Shown piece after piece: positions 18,501-25,827 of a stretch of DNA of 50,870 nucleotides (its first letter is position 1; every line of letters starts with the position of its first letter). Both the position numbers and the translations under genes were made by a program. Source of the DNA: JACJYE01 sp964432875 (GTDB lineage: Bacteria; Bacteroidota; Bacteroidia; Chitinophagales; Saprospiraceae); assembly GCA_964432875.1 (NCBI GenBank), contig CAYSPJ010000023.1:1-50870 (forward strand). Direction: 5' to 3'. A model generated the notes under the pieces. That model saw nothing but the letters and a program-made list of their open reading frames with translations, made no database searches and was not told where the DNA came from.

Positions 18501-18616
18501 CGGCCAACATCCAGGACCGCTACGCGGAGCGGGGCAGCTACTGGCGCCGCATCGCCTTCGCTGTCGATCTGCATCGGTTCAACCCCTGGAAGGCGATTGA
18601 CCGCTTGGAGTTTTGA
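15560..18616 (+). CDS. M1 metallopeptidase joined to a probable outer-membrane barrel
   Basis: 1018 residues. The signal peptide (1-23, ending SHAQ) is followed by the M1 aminopeptidase region: GGGMEYP (substrate-binding loop) and the zinc site HEVGHNW with H370 and H374, and E393 18 residues later in MDEGMNSYYD. This is the M1 arrangement HExxH-x18-E, so an active zinc peptidase is likely. From about residue 620 the sequence changes to alternating strands with many aromatics (for example LQRLAIGIQARSFQYR and GAFLYNSNRG) and ends in the terminal Phe typical of outer-membrane beta-barrels. I infer a peptidase anchored to the outer membrane by its own barrel. Peptide uptake or processing at the surface is the likely role. 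Confidence 0.85.
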   Translation: MKPIRRSLFFALWLFIHMQSHAQTPYFQQDVDYRIAVLLDDEQHFLHGQLEIRYRNNAPQALDSLYFHLWPNAYRDNQTAFAQQQRQHGNLRFHYAPPEDRGYTDSLRFEAEGQPIAWGLDTHHADIAGLKLAQPLLPGAEIIITTPFRVKLPRTFSRLGHEGQAYQITQWYPKPAVFDRDGWHAMPYLDMGEFYSEFGSFDLSITLPENYLVAATGMLQTPSEKTFLEEQIARSAALLDTLTQGVSQAPFPPSSPTLKTIRYTAEQVHDFAWFADKRFLVQKELAILPSGRSVEAWAFFPPDEQHLWKQAAGYVSRALVFYSELVGEYPYPQATAVQTALSAGGGMEYPMVTNISLMGDAQGVDEVITHEVGHNWFYGILASNERRSPWMDEGMNSYYDHRYSRLHYDGPDLSYLPDFVLKKTELDMLEIAYLYQARRRLNQAPQTPSEELSRINYFLSAYEIPARAFRYLESYLGTARFDAIMQGYYEQWKFRHPRPEDFQEHVEGAVGRPLPWFFDGLIFSNQRQDYAIAGIKSRGDSLQVRLRNKGRIAGPFVLSAMAGGEPVYEFWVEGFEGRQEITLPAGRYDEIILDREHITFDLYRQDNRIRTQGWFKKFEPLSLQYLAGVESNSRTAIYWTPLLSWNDYDKAMPGLLLHNRLLPEKRLEWALAPFWGTNTQALTGLGGLHYNFYPQSPKLQRLAIGIQARSFQYRSFAATGQAFRFARWQPYLRLDLAVPATSALRRQVLLRNIWLQYEYPDFAPDGEPLPTIWRTGAIQELSYSSENRRKLNPYHWRIALEHQDHRRLSLRSGRYLKSSLEYRQAFAFERGRNIHLRFFAGAFLYNSNRGIGAIEPWAFNLTAQGFNDYRYDDFYLGRSDAEGLWLQQVSIREGGFKNVIGRGFNLGRSNSFILAANFKADLPRKVLPKLPIKPYFDIGYFDNTLPTGQGDSFKDQLLWSGGLMIDIADEAFALYFPLINSANIQDRYAERGSYWRRIAFAVDLHRFNPWKAIDRLEF

Positions 18617-19110
18617 GGAAGGTGGCGCAGCTACTCTTATGGAAAATCTATACGCCGCCTGAAGCAGGTGTTTAAACGAGCTGGAGAACGCAGGGATTGG
18701 GAAGTCCGCTGCTTCTACATCGATGGCGACAGCTTCGATTATTTCGTACGGTAAGAGCTTGTTCAGGTATCGTGCCCAGTGGGCTTTTTCCGGCACAGGC
18801 GTATATCCTCCCATGCTCGCGCAGGGGCGCATATTTGTCGACAATGCATCATTTTAGGGTGACTTGGCACGTAAAAAAAATATTTTTCATAAGTATTTGC
18901 CTCGGGCCGATTATATTTGCGCTCTAGCGCTGAAGAATGAAGCAACGCCCCCACCCGGCAGCAAAAATCCCAAAAACTTTACGGCAAGGAACCAGCACTA
19001 CAACACGTTTCCTGGTGCTACGTTCATGGCTGTCAATATTGATCAGGAAAAGCTAACTTTACCCCAATAGTGCCAACTTCTTTTATTCACCAACACCAGG
19101 TAATCGACTT
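18617..19110. other. intergenic region before the amylase gene
   Basis: 494 bases. A 45-codon frame continues in phase after the peptidase stop (to 18754) but the peptidase ends naturally in Phe, so I do not call it. The right part is AT-rich and contains the likely amylase promoter at 18912-18919. Confidence 0.55.
18912..18919 (+). promoter_or_regulatory. -7 box of the amylase gene
   Basis: TATATTTG matches TAnnTTTG within an AT-rich stretch. The leader to the ATG would be about 185 bases. No well-spaced -33 box is seen. Confidence 0.45.
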
Positions 19111-22100
19111 ATGCACATCTTTACAAAAACATCTGCGGGCAAACCGCAGCCCGCCGCGGGGTCAAGCCCGGGCCATCTTTGGCAAAGCGCGCTACAATGC
19201 GCTGTCCGAGGCAGCTCACGCCTCTTCACGTTGCTCTTCGTCTTTTTTTCGTTGGCCCCAGCGAGCTGGGCCCAAGATTTCATGATGCAGGGCTGGTACT
19301 GGGATTACCCCAAGCCTGGCTGTAACAGCTATGTGGGCCCCTCTATTGCTGCGGACATGGCAACGCGAGCAGCCGACCAGAAAAATGCCGGCTTCACCAT
19401 GATGTGGATGCCGCCTTTGGCGAAAGCCAGCTTCGGCGATTGCAGCAATGGCTACGACCCGCAGGATTTGTATGACTACGGCCAAATAACTGGGCAGACG
19501 GGCCTGGGCACTGGGGCCGAAGTGGAGGCTTGGATCGCCGCGCTGGCTGCCAACAACATCTTCCCCATAGCCGACGTGGTCTATAACCACCGCGATGGCG
19601 GGGCATGGGAAGACAACCCGGCGGCGCGGTCTTACATCCTCAACTACCCCAACGGGGGCGGTTGCTCAGGCTTCCCCGCTACCCCCTACCCCGTAAACGG
19701 GAAAATGCGCTATCGCCTGCCTCTGGGCGGCAGCAGCCCCAACGGGGCCGGGGATTATTACTTCAAGTTTTCCTCCGCTTCTGGAAACGCTGGTTTCAAC
19801 GGCCGGCAGTACAAGCTCTTCTTCCGCACTCAAAATACGGGCTTCATCAACAACCCCATCTACGAATCCGAACCCAATGGCGGCGGCGATTGTGGGCAGC
19901 CCAACAACCAGGTCTTCCTGGGCCGCGATGTCTTCGCCACCCAGGAAGTGGGCGGCGGCTGCAATACCGACGAGTTCTACCTCCAGATCAATGCCGGCGA
20001 CTTCATCGCTTCCGGTGATTTCCTGGAGATTTATATTGAAGAGGTCAACGGCGGCGGCACGGGTATTGATCAGCGCATTTACAGCATCTGGTCGGGGGGG
20101 CGCGGTGCCGATATCGTCAACGAGCTGGCGGTGCAGACCCGCACCGACTACACCAGCTTACCCAGCGGGCAAGGCGCGATGACCTACCGCCACTTCAAGC
20201 CCAATGGCACTAACCCTACTTGTATGGTCGGCGATGAAGAATTCCCCTTCTTCTTTTTCGATGTGGAACAGGCTTACAACGGCAGCGCCGGCGGGCAATC
20301 TACCCGCCAGGTATATGACGACTGGAATAAATGGCTCTGGAATACTGTGGGCATCCGCGGCTTTCGCATGGACGCTGTCAAGCACTTCCCGGCCTCTTTT
20401 GTAGGCCAATTACTCAACGACCTCCACGCGGCGGGCATCAACCCGCCCATGGTAGTAGGCGAGCACTTTACATCGGACGCGGACGTGCTCAAAGGATGGG
20501 TGGACGGCGTCTATGACGCGATGACGCCTGGTGCCAGCAGTGCCATCCAAGTGCGGGCTTTCGATTTTGAATTGCGTCAAGCGCTCAAGGATGCCTGCGA
20601 TAATGGCCTTTTCGACCTGCGCAATATCTACAATACCGGCATGGTGGATGGCGCCGGCATGAATGGCGCCAATGTGGTCACTTTTGCCAACAACCACGAT
20701 TACCGTACCGCTGGCGAGCACATCCTCAACCGGCAGATGCTCGCCTATGCCTACATATTGACCAACAACCGCATTGGCCTGCCCTCGGTCTTCCACCCCG
20801 ACTACTACGGCATCGACATCTATGGCCCAGCCAACCCGCTGGACGAGCAGAAGGACGCCATTGACGACCTGATGCAAATCCACAAAGCTTACATCACTGG
20901 GGCCAACTTTGTGGACTACCTCAACCGCTTCGGTACGCCTTATGGCAGCAACTACCAACAATCTGGCCCCTTCGACCACTTGCTCTACCAACTCCAGGGA
21001 GGCGTGGGCGGTAAGGACGTCATCGTGGTTATCAATTTTGAGAACCAGCCGCTCCGGTTCAACCATACCATCAATACGGCCAATGCGCCTTTGGGGACTA
21101 AGTTCACCCTCGTAGCGGGCAACTCCAACTTCCCTACACCTTTAGTGGAAAACAACCCTTTTAATGGGCTTCCCAATTCTTTGTACTTTGACATCCCCGC
21201 CTACTCCTACGCCGTGTATGTGCAGGGCGAGCCGTTCCCGGTGGACTGCGCCGGTCTGATTAACGGCCCGGCCGTGCCCGGCACGGCTTGCGATGATGGC
21301 AACCCCTGCACCATTAACGATACCTACGATAACGATTGCAATTGTGTAGGCACACTCCAATTTGCCAGCAGCGCGATCACCGAAACCGCCTGCGACAGCT
21401 ACACCTGGGCCGTGAACGGGCAGACCTACACGATGTCGGGCCTCTACATCGAGGCGGGCGCTTGCAGCCTGGACACGCTGATCCTAACCATAGGGGATAC
21501 CGAACCGCCAAGCATCACCTGCCCCATGGCGCAAACCCTGACACTTGACGCGAACTGCTCGGCCACCCTGCCCGACTATACAGGCCTTGCCATTGCCAAC
21601 GACAATTGCGGCACGCCCAGTGTGACGCAGTCGCCAATAGTAGGCACAGTTGTTTCCGGCCTAGGCGACATGACCGTGACCCTGACCGTGACCGACATCA
21701 GCGGCCTGAGCGATTCTTGCTCCTTTACGATGAGCAAAGTTGATCACGCCCAACCCACTGCCGTCTGCCTCAATGCCACCGTTTTCCTGGACACCACAGG
21801 GGGATACGTGCTGCAAGCAGCCGACGTACTCGACTTCGAGGCCTCTTCCGACAACTGCGGCACCTTTGACGTCATCTCCATCAGCCCGGCAAACCTGGAT
21901 TGCAGCGATTTCGGGCATACCGTCTCCGTGCTGGTCACCATTAGCGACCCCAGCAGCAACACCGCCGATTGCATTGCCGAAGTGTATGTCGATAAAAGCT
22001 ACGCCCTGCCCGCACCCTGGGGGAGCCAAAACATCGGTAGTCCAGGCAGCGGTAATAGCTACGGCTATGACCCCTGTCTACTGCCGCCAGTTTATACCAT

Positions 22101-22872
22101 CGGCGCTGGTTCGGCCAACAATAGCTTACCCAGTGACAACCTGGCCACCATAGACCAAAGGCTCTGTGGCGACTTCAGCATCGAGGTCAAAATCGAGAGC
22201 ATCACTTCCAATGGCTGGGCGGGCCTGACTGCCCGCGAGAGCGCGGCCACGGGCAGTAAAATGATAGGCATGTATTCCAACCTGGGCAGCGTGCTGCGCT
22301 GGGAAAGCCGCCTGCAGGCCAATGCGCCCAAGGCCATCAATATGCTGCAGCGCCCCTTCCCCTACTGGCTGCGCCTGGTGCGCCAAGGCAATCTATTTAT
22401 CGGCTATTACTCGACCAATGGCAGCAGCTACAGCATCGCCAACCTCCAGTTCATCCCGATGGGGAGTTGCCTGGAGGTAGGCATAGCCGCTTTCACCTTC
22501 CTGCCAGGGCAAACGGCCACCGCGGTATTCAGCAACCTATCCGCCAGCACCGGGCCGAGCCCCATCAGCAACGCGTCGAGCTACACCGTTGAGCCTACCG
22601 AAGCCCAGCGCACCGCCAGCCCCCACCTGTGGCCCAACCCGACGCGGGAGGCATTTACGGTGGAAATGCCCGCAGCGGCAGCCGAGACGCGGCTGCGCCT
22701 GCTGAACCAACTGGGCCAGCCGCTGGAAGAGAGGCTGCTGCCTGCGGGGGAGAGCCAGCTGGAGTGGGCCATTGGCCACCTGCCAGCGGGCGTATACTTC
22801 GTGGAAATGTTGCCTGCCGGCCCGGTCGAAGACCGGGGCCGGTCGGTGCTCCGGTTGGTGAAGACGGACTGA
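19111..22872 (+). CDS. secreted multidomain GH13 alpha-amylase with T9SS sorting domain
   Basis: 1253 residues. A long N-region precedes the signal peptide core (LFTLLFVFFSLAPASWAQ, cut near residue 54). The GH13 barrel follows, with DVVYNHRDGG, the nucleophile D421 (GFRMDAVKHF), acid/base E451 (VVGEHF) and D530 (FANNHD), so it should be active on starch-like glucans. Between barrel motifs I and II lies a long insertion of about 150 residues rich in Gly and Cys. After the catalytic part come a Cys-rich DDGNPCTINDTYDNDCNC motif, two HYR/Ig-like modules (DTEPPSITCP...), a concanavalin-like module (about 980-1150) and a T9SS C-terminal domain. It probably acts at the cell surface. A strong terminator lies 79 bases downstream. 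Confidence 0.92.
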   Translation: MHIFTKTSAGKPQPAAGSSPGHLWQSALQCAVRGSSRLFTLLFVFFSLAPASWAQDFMMQGWYWDYPKPGCNSYVGPSIAADMATRAADQKNAGFTMMWMPPLAKASFGDCSNGYDPQDLYDYGQITGQTGLGTGAEVEAWIAALAANNIFPIADVVYNHRDGGAWEDNPAARSYILNYPNGGGCSGFPATPYPVNGKMRYRLPLGGSSPNGAGDYYFKFSSASGNAGFNGRQYKLFFRTQNTGFINNPIYESEPNGGGDCGQPNNQVFLGRDVFATQEVGGGCNTDEFYLQINAGDFIASGDFLEIYIEEVNGGGTGIDQRIYSIWSGGRGADIVNELAVQTRTDYTSLPSGQGAMTYRHFKPNGTNPTCMVGDEEFPFFFFDVEQAYNGSAGGQSTRQVYDDWNKWLWNTVGIRGFRMDAVKHFPASFVGQLLNDLHAAGINPPMVVGEHFTSDADVLKGWVDGVYDAMTPGASSAIQVRAFDFELRQALKDACDNGLFDLRNIYNTGMVDGAGMNGANVVTFANNHDYRTAGEHILNRQMLAYAYILTNNRIGLPSVFHPDYYGIDIYGPANPLDEQKDAIDDLMQIHKAYITGANFVDYLNRFGTPYGSNYQQSGPFDHLLYQLQGGVGGKDVIVVINFENQPLRFNHTINTANAPLGTKFTLVAGNSNFPTPLVENNPFNGLPNSLYFDIPAYSYAVYVQGEPFPVDCAGLINGPAVPGTACDDGNPCTINDTYDNDCNCVGTLQFASSAITETACDSYTWAVNGQTYTMSGLYIEAGACSLDTLILTIGDTEPPSITCPMAQTLTLDANCSATLPDYTGLAIANDNCGTPSVTQSPIVGTVVSGLGDMTVTLTVTDISGLSDSCSFTMSKVDHAQPTAVCLNATVFLDTTGGYVLQAADVLDFEASSDNCGTFDVISISPANLDCSDFGHTVSVLVTISDPSSNTADCIAEVYVDKSYALPAPWGSQNIGSPGSGNSYGYDPCLLPPVYTIGAGSANNSLPSDNLATIDQRLCGDFSIEVKIESITSNGWAGLTARESAATGSKMIGMYSNLGSVLRWESRLQANAPKAINMLQRPFPYWLRLVRQGNLFIGYYSTNGSSYSIANLQFIPMGSCLEVGIAAFTFLPGQTATAVFSNLSASTGPSPISNASSYTVEPTEAQRTASPHLWPNPTREAFTVEMPAAAAETRLRLLNQLGQPLEERLLPAGESQLEWAIGHLPAGVYFVEMLPAGPVEDRGRSVLRLVKTD
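22821..22841 (+). repeat. palindromic repeat, copy 1 (inside the amylase gene)
   Basis: CCCGGTC-GAA-GACCGGG forms a 7-bp hairpin. The 21-base segment recurs with one change at 23004-23024. Here it encodes PVEDRG near the end of the T9SS domain. Confidence 0.6.
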
Positions 22873-22950
22873 GGAAAAGTGCCGGATAGCTCATCTATAG
22901 TACGAGTTCCCGCCAGAGAAGATATTCTCAAACAAGACCAAAATTTTCGG

Positions 22951-22982
22951 AGCAGCCGGGCGAAAGCCCGGCTGCTTTTTTT
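22951..22982 (+). terminator. strong intrinsic terminator of the amylase gene
   Basis: A perfect 11-bp GC-rich stem (22951-22961 with 22966-22976) around a GAAA tetraloop, followed by seven T. Confidence 0.9.
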
Positions 22983-23003
22983 CTGGCAGCTTGACACTGG
23001 CAA

Positions 23004-23024
23004 CCCGGTCGAAGACCAGGGCCG
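23004..23024 (+). repeat. palindromic repeat, copy 2
   Basis: Matches 20 of 21 bases of 22821-22841; the change (A for G) weakens the outer pair of the hairpin. Confidence 0.6.
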
Positions 23025-23106
23025 AGTGATACGCCGGGCAGCTCGGGCTGTCTGGCACCTGGTGCCAAGCCGCCCTGCATGGAGTCGTGCGGGACGTTTT
23101 TTGATG

Positions 23107-23123
23107 GGCTTGTTGCGATGGGG
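23107..23123 (+). repeat. dispersed repeat GGCTTGTTGCGATGGGG
   Basis: The 17-mer is repeated exactly on the minus strand at 50142-50158. Related copies are at 50086-50101 (plus) and 45529-45548 (minus). All lie between genes. Confidence 0.55.
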
Positions 23124-23337
23124 GCAGCACGCGGGGGTGGGACTGCCTACCCTAAGGTTCAGCCCGTGGGATGGTGTAGCTTGTCTTCCTCGGATTGAAA
23201 GGCCTTGGGCAAAGCTCAAAGTTCAAAATGCAAATTCCAAAGCCGTAAATCGCCCGGCGAAGAGGCGATTCAGCCCAAAAAGATTAGGCCTATTGAATTT
23301 CACGAGCGGGCTCAATGGTTTGTCGCTTACTGCTAGC

Positions 23338-23883
23338 CTACTCCAGCCCTTCAAAAAACCGCAGCAGGTTTTCGACATGCTCATCGATAGAGACGCCCAG
23401 GTGTTCGCAACCCAAATAAATCGTACTACGGTCGATTTTGGCGGCGAAGGCCTTCTCCTTGAGGCGGCTTTTTATTGACTTCACCTTCATCTCGTGGTAA
23501 GGGATAGGGTTCACTTTTTGGTAAGCGAAGAAGATACCGCTGATTTCGTCACAGGCTAATAACGCGGCAGCCAGGCGGGTTTGGGGCAAGGTCTTGAACT
23601 CGTGGTATCCATAGGCGTGCGCTTCCACGGCATGGATAAACCCTTCGGGGTAGCCCCACTCGCGGAACCATTGCAGTGAAACGCCCGGATGCTCCTCCGG
23701 GTATTGCTCAAAGTCCAGATCGTGCAGGTAGCCTGTGAGGAACCATAGCTCGGGGTCTTCGCCAAAGTGGCGGGCATAGCCTTCCATGGCGGTAGCCACC
23801 ATGAGCGCATGGTAGCGCTGATATTCGTCTTTGACGTGCTGTTCCAGCAGTTGCTTGGCGGCGGCGCGGTCGGGCAGCGGCAT
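23338..23883 (-). CDS. HD-domain protein (predicted phosphohydrolase)
   Basis: 181 residues. HD-superfamily metal ligands are in order: H25 (YHAL), H54-D55 (YLHDLDF) and H65 in EEHPG, followed by HAVEAHAYG and ALLACDEISG, a pattern shared with HDIG-type hydrolases. Such proteins cleave phosphate groups from nucleotides or related compounds; the substrate is not readable here. The gene is divergent from the TPR gene, with a near-consensus -7 box (TATCTTTC) on the minus strand at 23923-23930. No other domain is attached. Confidence 0.85.
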   Translation of the reverse strand: MPLPDRAAAKQLLEQHVKDEYQRYHALMVATAMEGYARHFGEDPELWFLTGYLHDLDFEQYPEEHPGVSLQWFREWGYPEGFIHAVEAHAYGYHEFKTLPQTRLAAALLACDEISGIFFAYQKVNPIPYHEMKVKSIKSRLKEKAFAAKIDRSTIYLGCEHLGVSIDEHVENLLRFFEGLE

Positions 23884-23922
23884 GATGATGCGGTTTTGGT
23901 TGAACTAGGGGCGAAAGATAAG

Positions 23923-23930
23923 GAAGTTTG
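23923..23930 (-). promoter_or_regulatory. -7 box of the HD-domain gene
   Basis: TATCTTTC on the minus strand, one mismatch to TAnnTTTG, about 40 bases upstream of the ATG. Confidence 0.4.
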
Positions 23931-23973
23931 GAAATAACCAGGCGTAATTGCCCCATCTGCCGATGATAATCGT

Positions 23974-23981
23974 TATATTTG
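23974..23981 (+). promoter_or_regulatory. -7 box of the TPR gene
   Basis: TATATTTG fits TAnnTTTG, with TTG at 23948-23950 as a loose -33 box. Transcription starting near 23988 rules out the upstream ATG at 23948 and supports the start at 24053. Confidence 0.55.
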
Positions 23982-24052
23982 TGCGAATCACGCCCTCAGC
24001 CAATGCGGATGATGGGTGCTTAAAAGTATTGGATAGCAAAAAAAATAGCCGC

Positions 24053-25738
24053 ATGTCCATCCCTGACAAATACCACCGCCGCCTGCAAAATCTCATCGAG
24101 CAAGCCCAGCCGCAATCCGTAGAAGAATTGCAAGCTCTGCTTGATTCGCTCACGGGCATTACCCTGGATGACCTGCCAGAAGTAGCCGACACCCCTGCCG
24201 ACCGCGCTTTCGACCTGGTAGACGAAGCCTGGCAAAGCAGCGCTGCCAAAGGCAAGAAGCTTGCCGCGCAAGCGCTTGAGTTATGGCCAGACTGCATCCC
24301 TGCCTACGAATATCTGGCTGCCCAGACGAAATCCAATGTGCAACGCCTGGAATATATGGAAAAGGCAGTCGCCATCGGCCAGCGGCTCTTCGGCGGCGAT
24401 TTTCTGGAAAAGCACCGCGGGCACTTCTGGGGCGTCACCGAAACCCGCCCCTATATGCGTTGCCTGGAAGAGCTGGCCAATGCCAAAGCCCGAGCTGGGC
24501 ACTGGTCAGAAGCCATCGTCATCTGGGAGGACATGCTCAGCCTGAACCCCGGCGACAATCAAGGCATCCGTTACCACTTGCTGCCTGCCTTGCTGCACCA
24601 GCGCGACCTGGCGGCCTACCACCGCTATCGGGAGCAGTATGAGGAGGGTTATGCCTTAATGATGTTTGACGAGGCCCTGGCGCATTTCATCGAAAATGGC
24701 GATTGCCCCGAAGCACGTCAGGCCTTGAAGATAGCCGTAGCCAGCAATGCCTACGTCATACCCGTAATTTTAGCCCCAGCGCCGCCCAGTACCCTGCCCG
24801 AAAGCTTTGGGCTTGGCAGCCCGGAAGAAGCGCTGATTTATGCCGGGCATGGCTGGCAGCTTTGGCGCGGAGTGCCCGGCGCTATGGCATGGCTCCAGCA
24901 ACAGCAGCCCAAACCCAAGCCGCGAAAAACCGCCCCCCCTTTGCTTGAGCTGCCCCCAGACCGCCTGCGCCTGCTCTTTGAATACCCGCTGGGCCCGCTC
25001 AGCCCGCTGCGCCTGAACCGAAACTTATCAGACAAAGAACTGCCCGTATCCCCCTTCTTCCAGCTGATGCGCGAATTGCTGGCCTTCGTCCAAGCCAACC
25101 AACCTCTCCCGCTGACCCAAAAGGGCAACCTGCAGCGCAAAACCGTGCAGGAATTCTACGGGCTGGGCCTAGTCCCAAACAAATATGTTGACTCAGGCAC
25201 GATTAAAATCTTGAAAGAGGAAGACTTTTTTCACCTCCACTTGACCCGGGTACTAGGCGAACTCGGCGGGCTGCTCCGCAAAAGCAAAGGCAAGCTGTCC
25301 CTGACGAAAAAGGGCGCGCAACTGCTCCAAGAACCAGCCCAGTTGTACCTGGAAATCCTGGAGGTTTTCATCCAAAAGTACAATTGGTCCTACCCCGAGC
25401 GCTGGAGCTATGGCGTCAGCCCTACAGGCCGGGCCGGCTGGGCGATGATGTTATACGAAATCATACAGCGGGGGGATACCGAAACCAGCAATAAATACTA
25501 CGCCGAACTCTACGCTAAGCTCTTCCCCAGCCTGCTGGCCGCTTACTCAGCCTCCCAATACGAAACGCCACAGAAGAAGCTCGAATCGGACCTTGAGCAC
25601 CGTTTCATCCGCCGGTTCGGCATGTTTTTCGGCTTGATTGACATCACTCGTGAAATCAAGAGCCAGTACGGCTTAACCACTGAATTTTTTATCAAAAGAA
25701 CCCCTTTCGCGGCCATAGCCTTCCGGCTGGAACCGTAG
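24053..25738 (+). CDS. tetratricopeptide-repeat protein with C-terminal winged-helix-like region
   Basis: 561 residues from the chosen start (MSIPDKYHRR); the frame is open upstream but the promoter box lies inside that part. Residues about 1-290 are TPR-like, with the family signature RPYMRCLEELANAKARAGHW and LNPGDNQGIRYHLLPALLHQ seen in ST7/SEC-C-associated TPR proteins. The rest (about 330-560) contains LTQKGNLQRKTVQEF and LSLTKKGAQLL, winged-helix-like segments that resemble the C-terminal part of pRiA4b ORF-3-like proteins. It is cytoplasmic. The biological role is unknown. Confidence 0.8.
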   Translation: MSIPDKYHRRLQNLIEQAQPQSVEELQALLDSLTGITLDDLPEVADTPADRAFDLVDEAWQSSAAKGKKLAAQALELWPDCIPAYEYLAAQTKSNVQRLEYMEKAVAIGQRLFGGDFLEKHRGHFWGVTETRPYMRCLEELANAKARAGHWSEAIVIWEDMLSLNPGDNQGIRYHLLPALLHQRDLAAYHRYREQYEEGYALMMFDEALAHFIENGDCPEARQALKIAVASNAYVIPVILAPAPPSTLPESFGLGSPEEALIYAGHGWQLWRGVPGAMAWLQQQQPKPKPRKTAPPLLELPPDRLRLLFEYPLGPLSPLRLNRNLSDKELPVSPFFQLMRELLAFVQANQPLPLTQKGNLQRKTVQEFYGLGLVPNKYVDSGTIKILKEEDFFHLHLTRVLGELGGLLRKSKGKLSLTKKGAQLLQEPAQLYLEILEVFIQKYNWSYPERWSYGVSPTGRAGWAMMLYEIIQRGDTETSNKYYAELYAKLFPSLLAAYSASQYETPQKKLESDLEHRFIRRFGMFFGLIDITREIKSQYGLTTEFFIKRTPFAAIAFRLEP

Positions 25739-25794
25739 GTAGCTTTGCGGCCTTTGAGCAGGCTGCAAGCCAAAAGGATGTTGCGGAAAATATT

Positions 25795-25802
25795 TATCTT
25801 TG
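25795..25802 (+). promoter_or_regulatory. -7 box of the haloperoxidase-like gene
   Basis: TATCTTTG, 25 bases before the ATG at 25828; the -33 region has no clear TTTG. Confidence 0.5.
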
Positions 25803-25827
25803 CGGGGCAACGAAAAAAGCGTGATAT

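Larger units (their letters stand above)
22983..23337. other. intergenic region with repeats, no gene
   Basis: 355 bases between convergent genes. It holds the second copy of the CCCGGTC palindrome (23004-23024) and a GGCTTGTTGCGATGGGG repeat (23107-23123). No coding frame is convincing. Confidence 0.55.

Noticed and set aside
18617..18754. In-phase 45-codon extension after the M1 peptidase stop
   Set aside because: The protein ends in the Phe expected for an outer-membrane barrel; the extension is basic, lacks homology that I can see and would need stop-codon readthrough.
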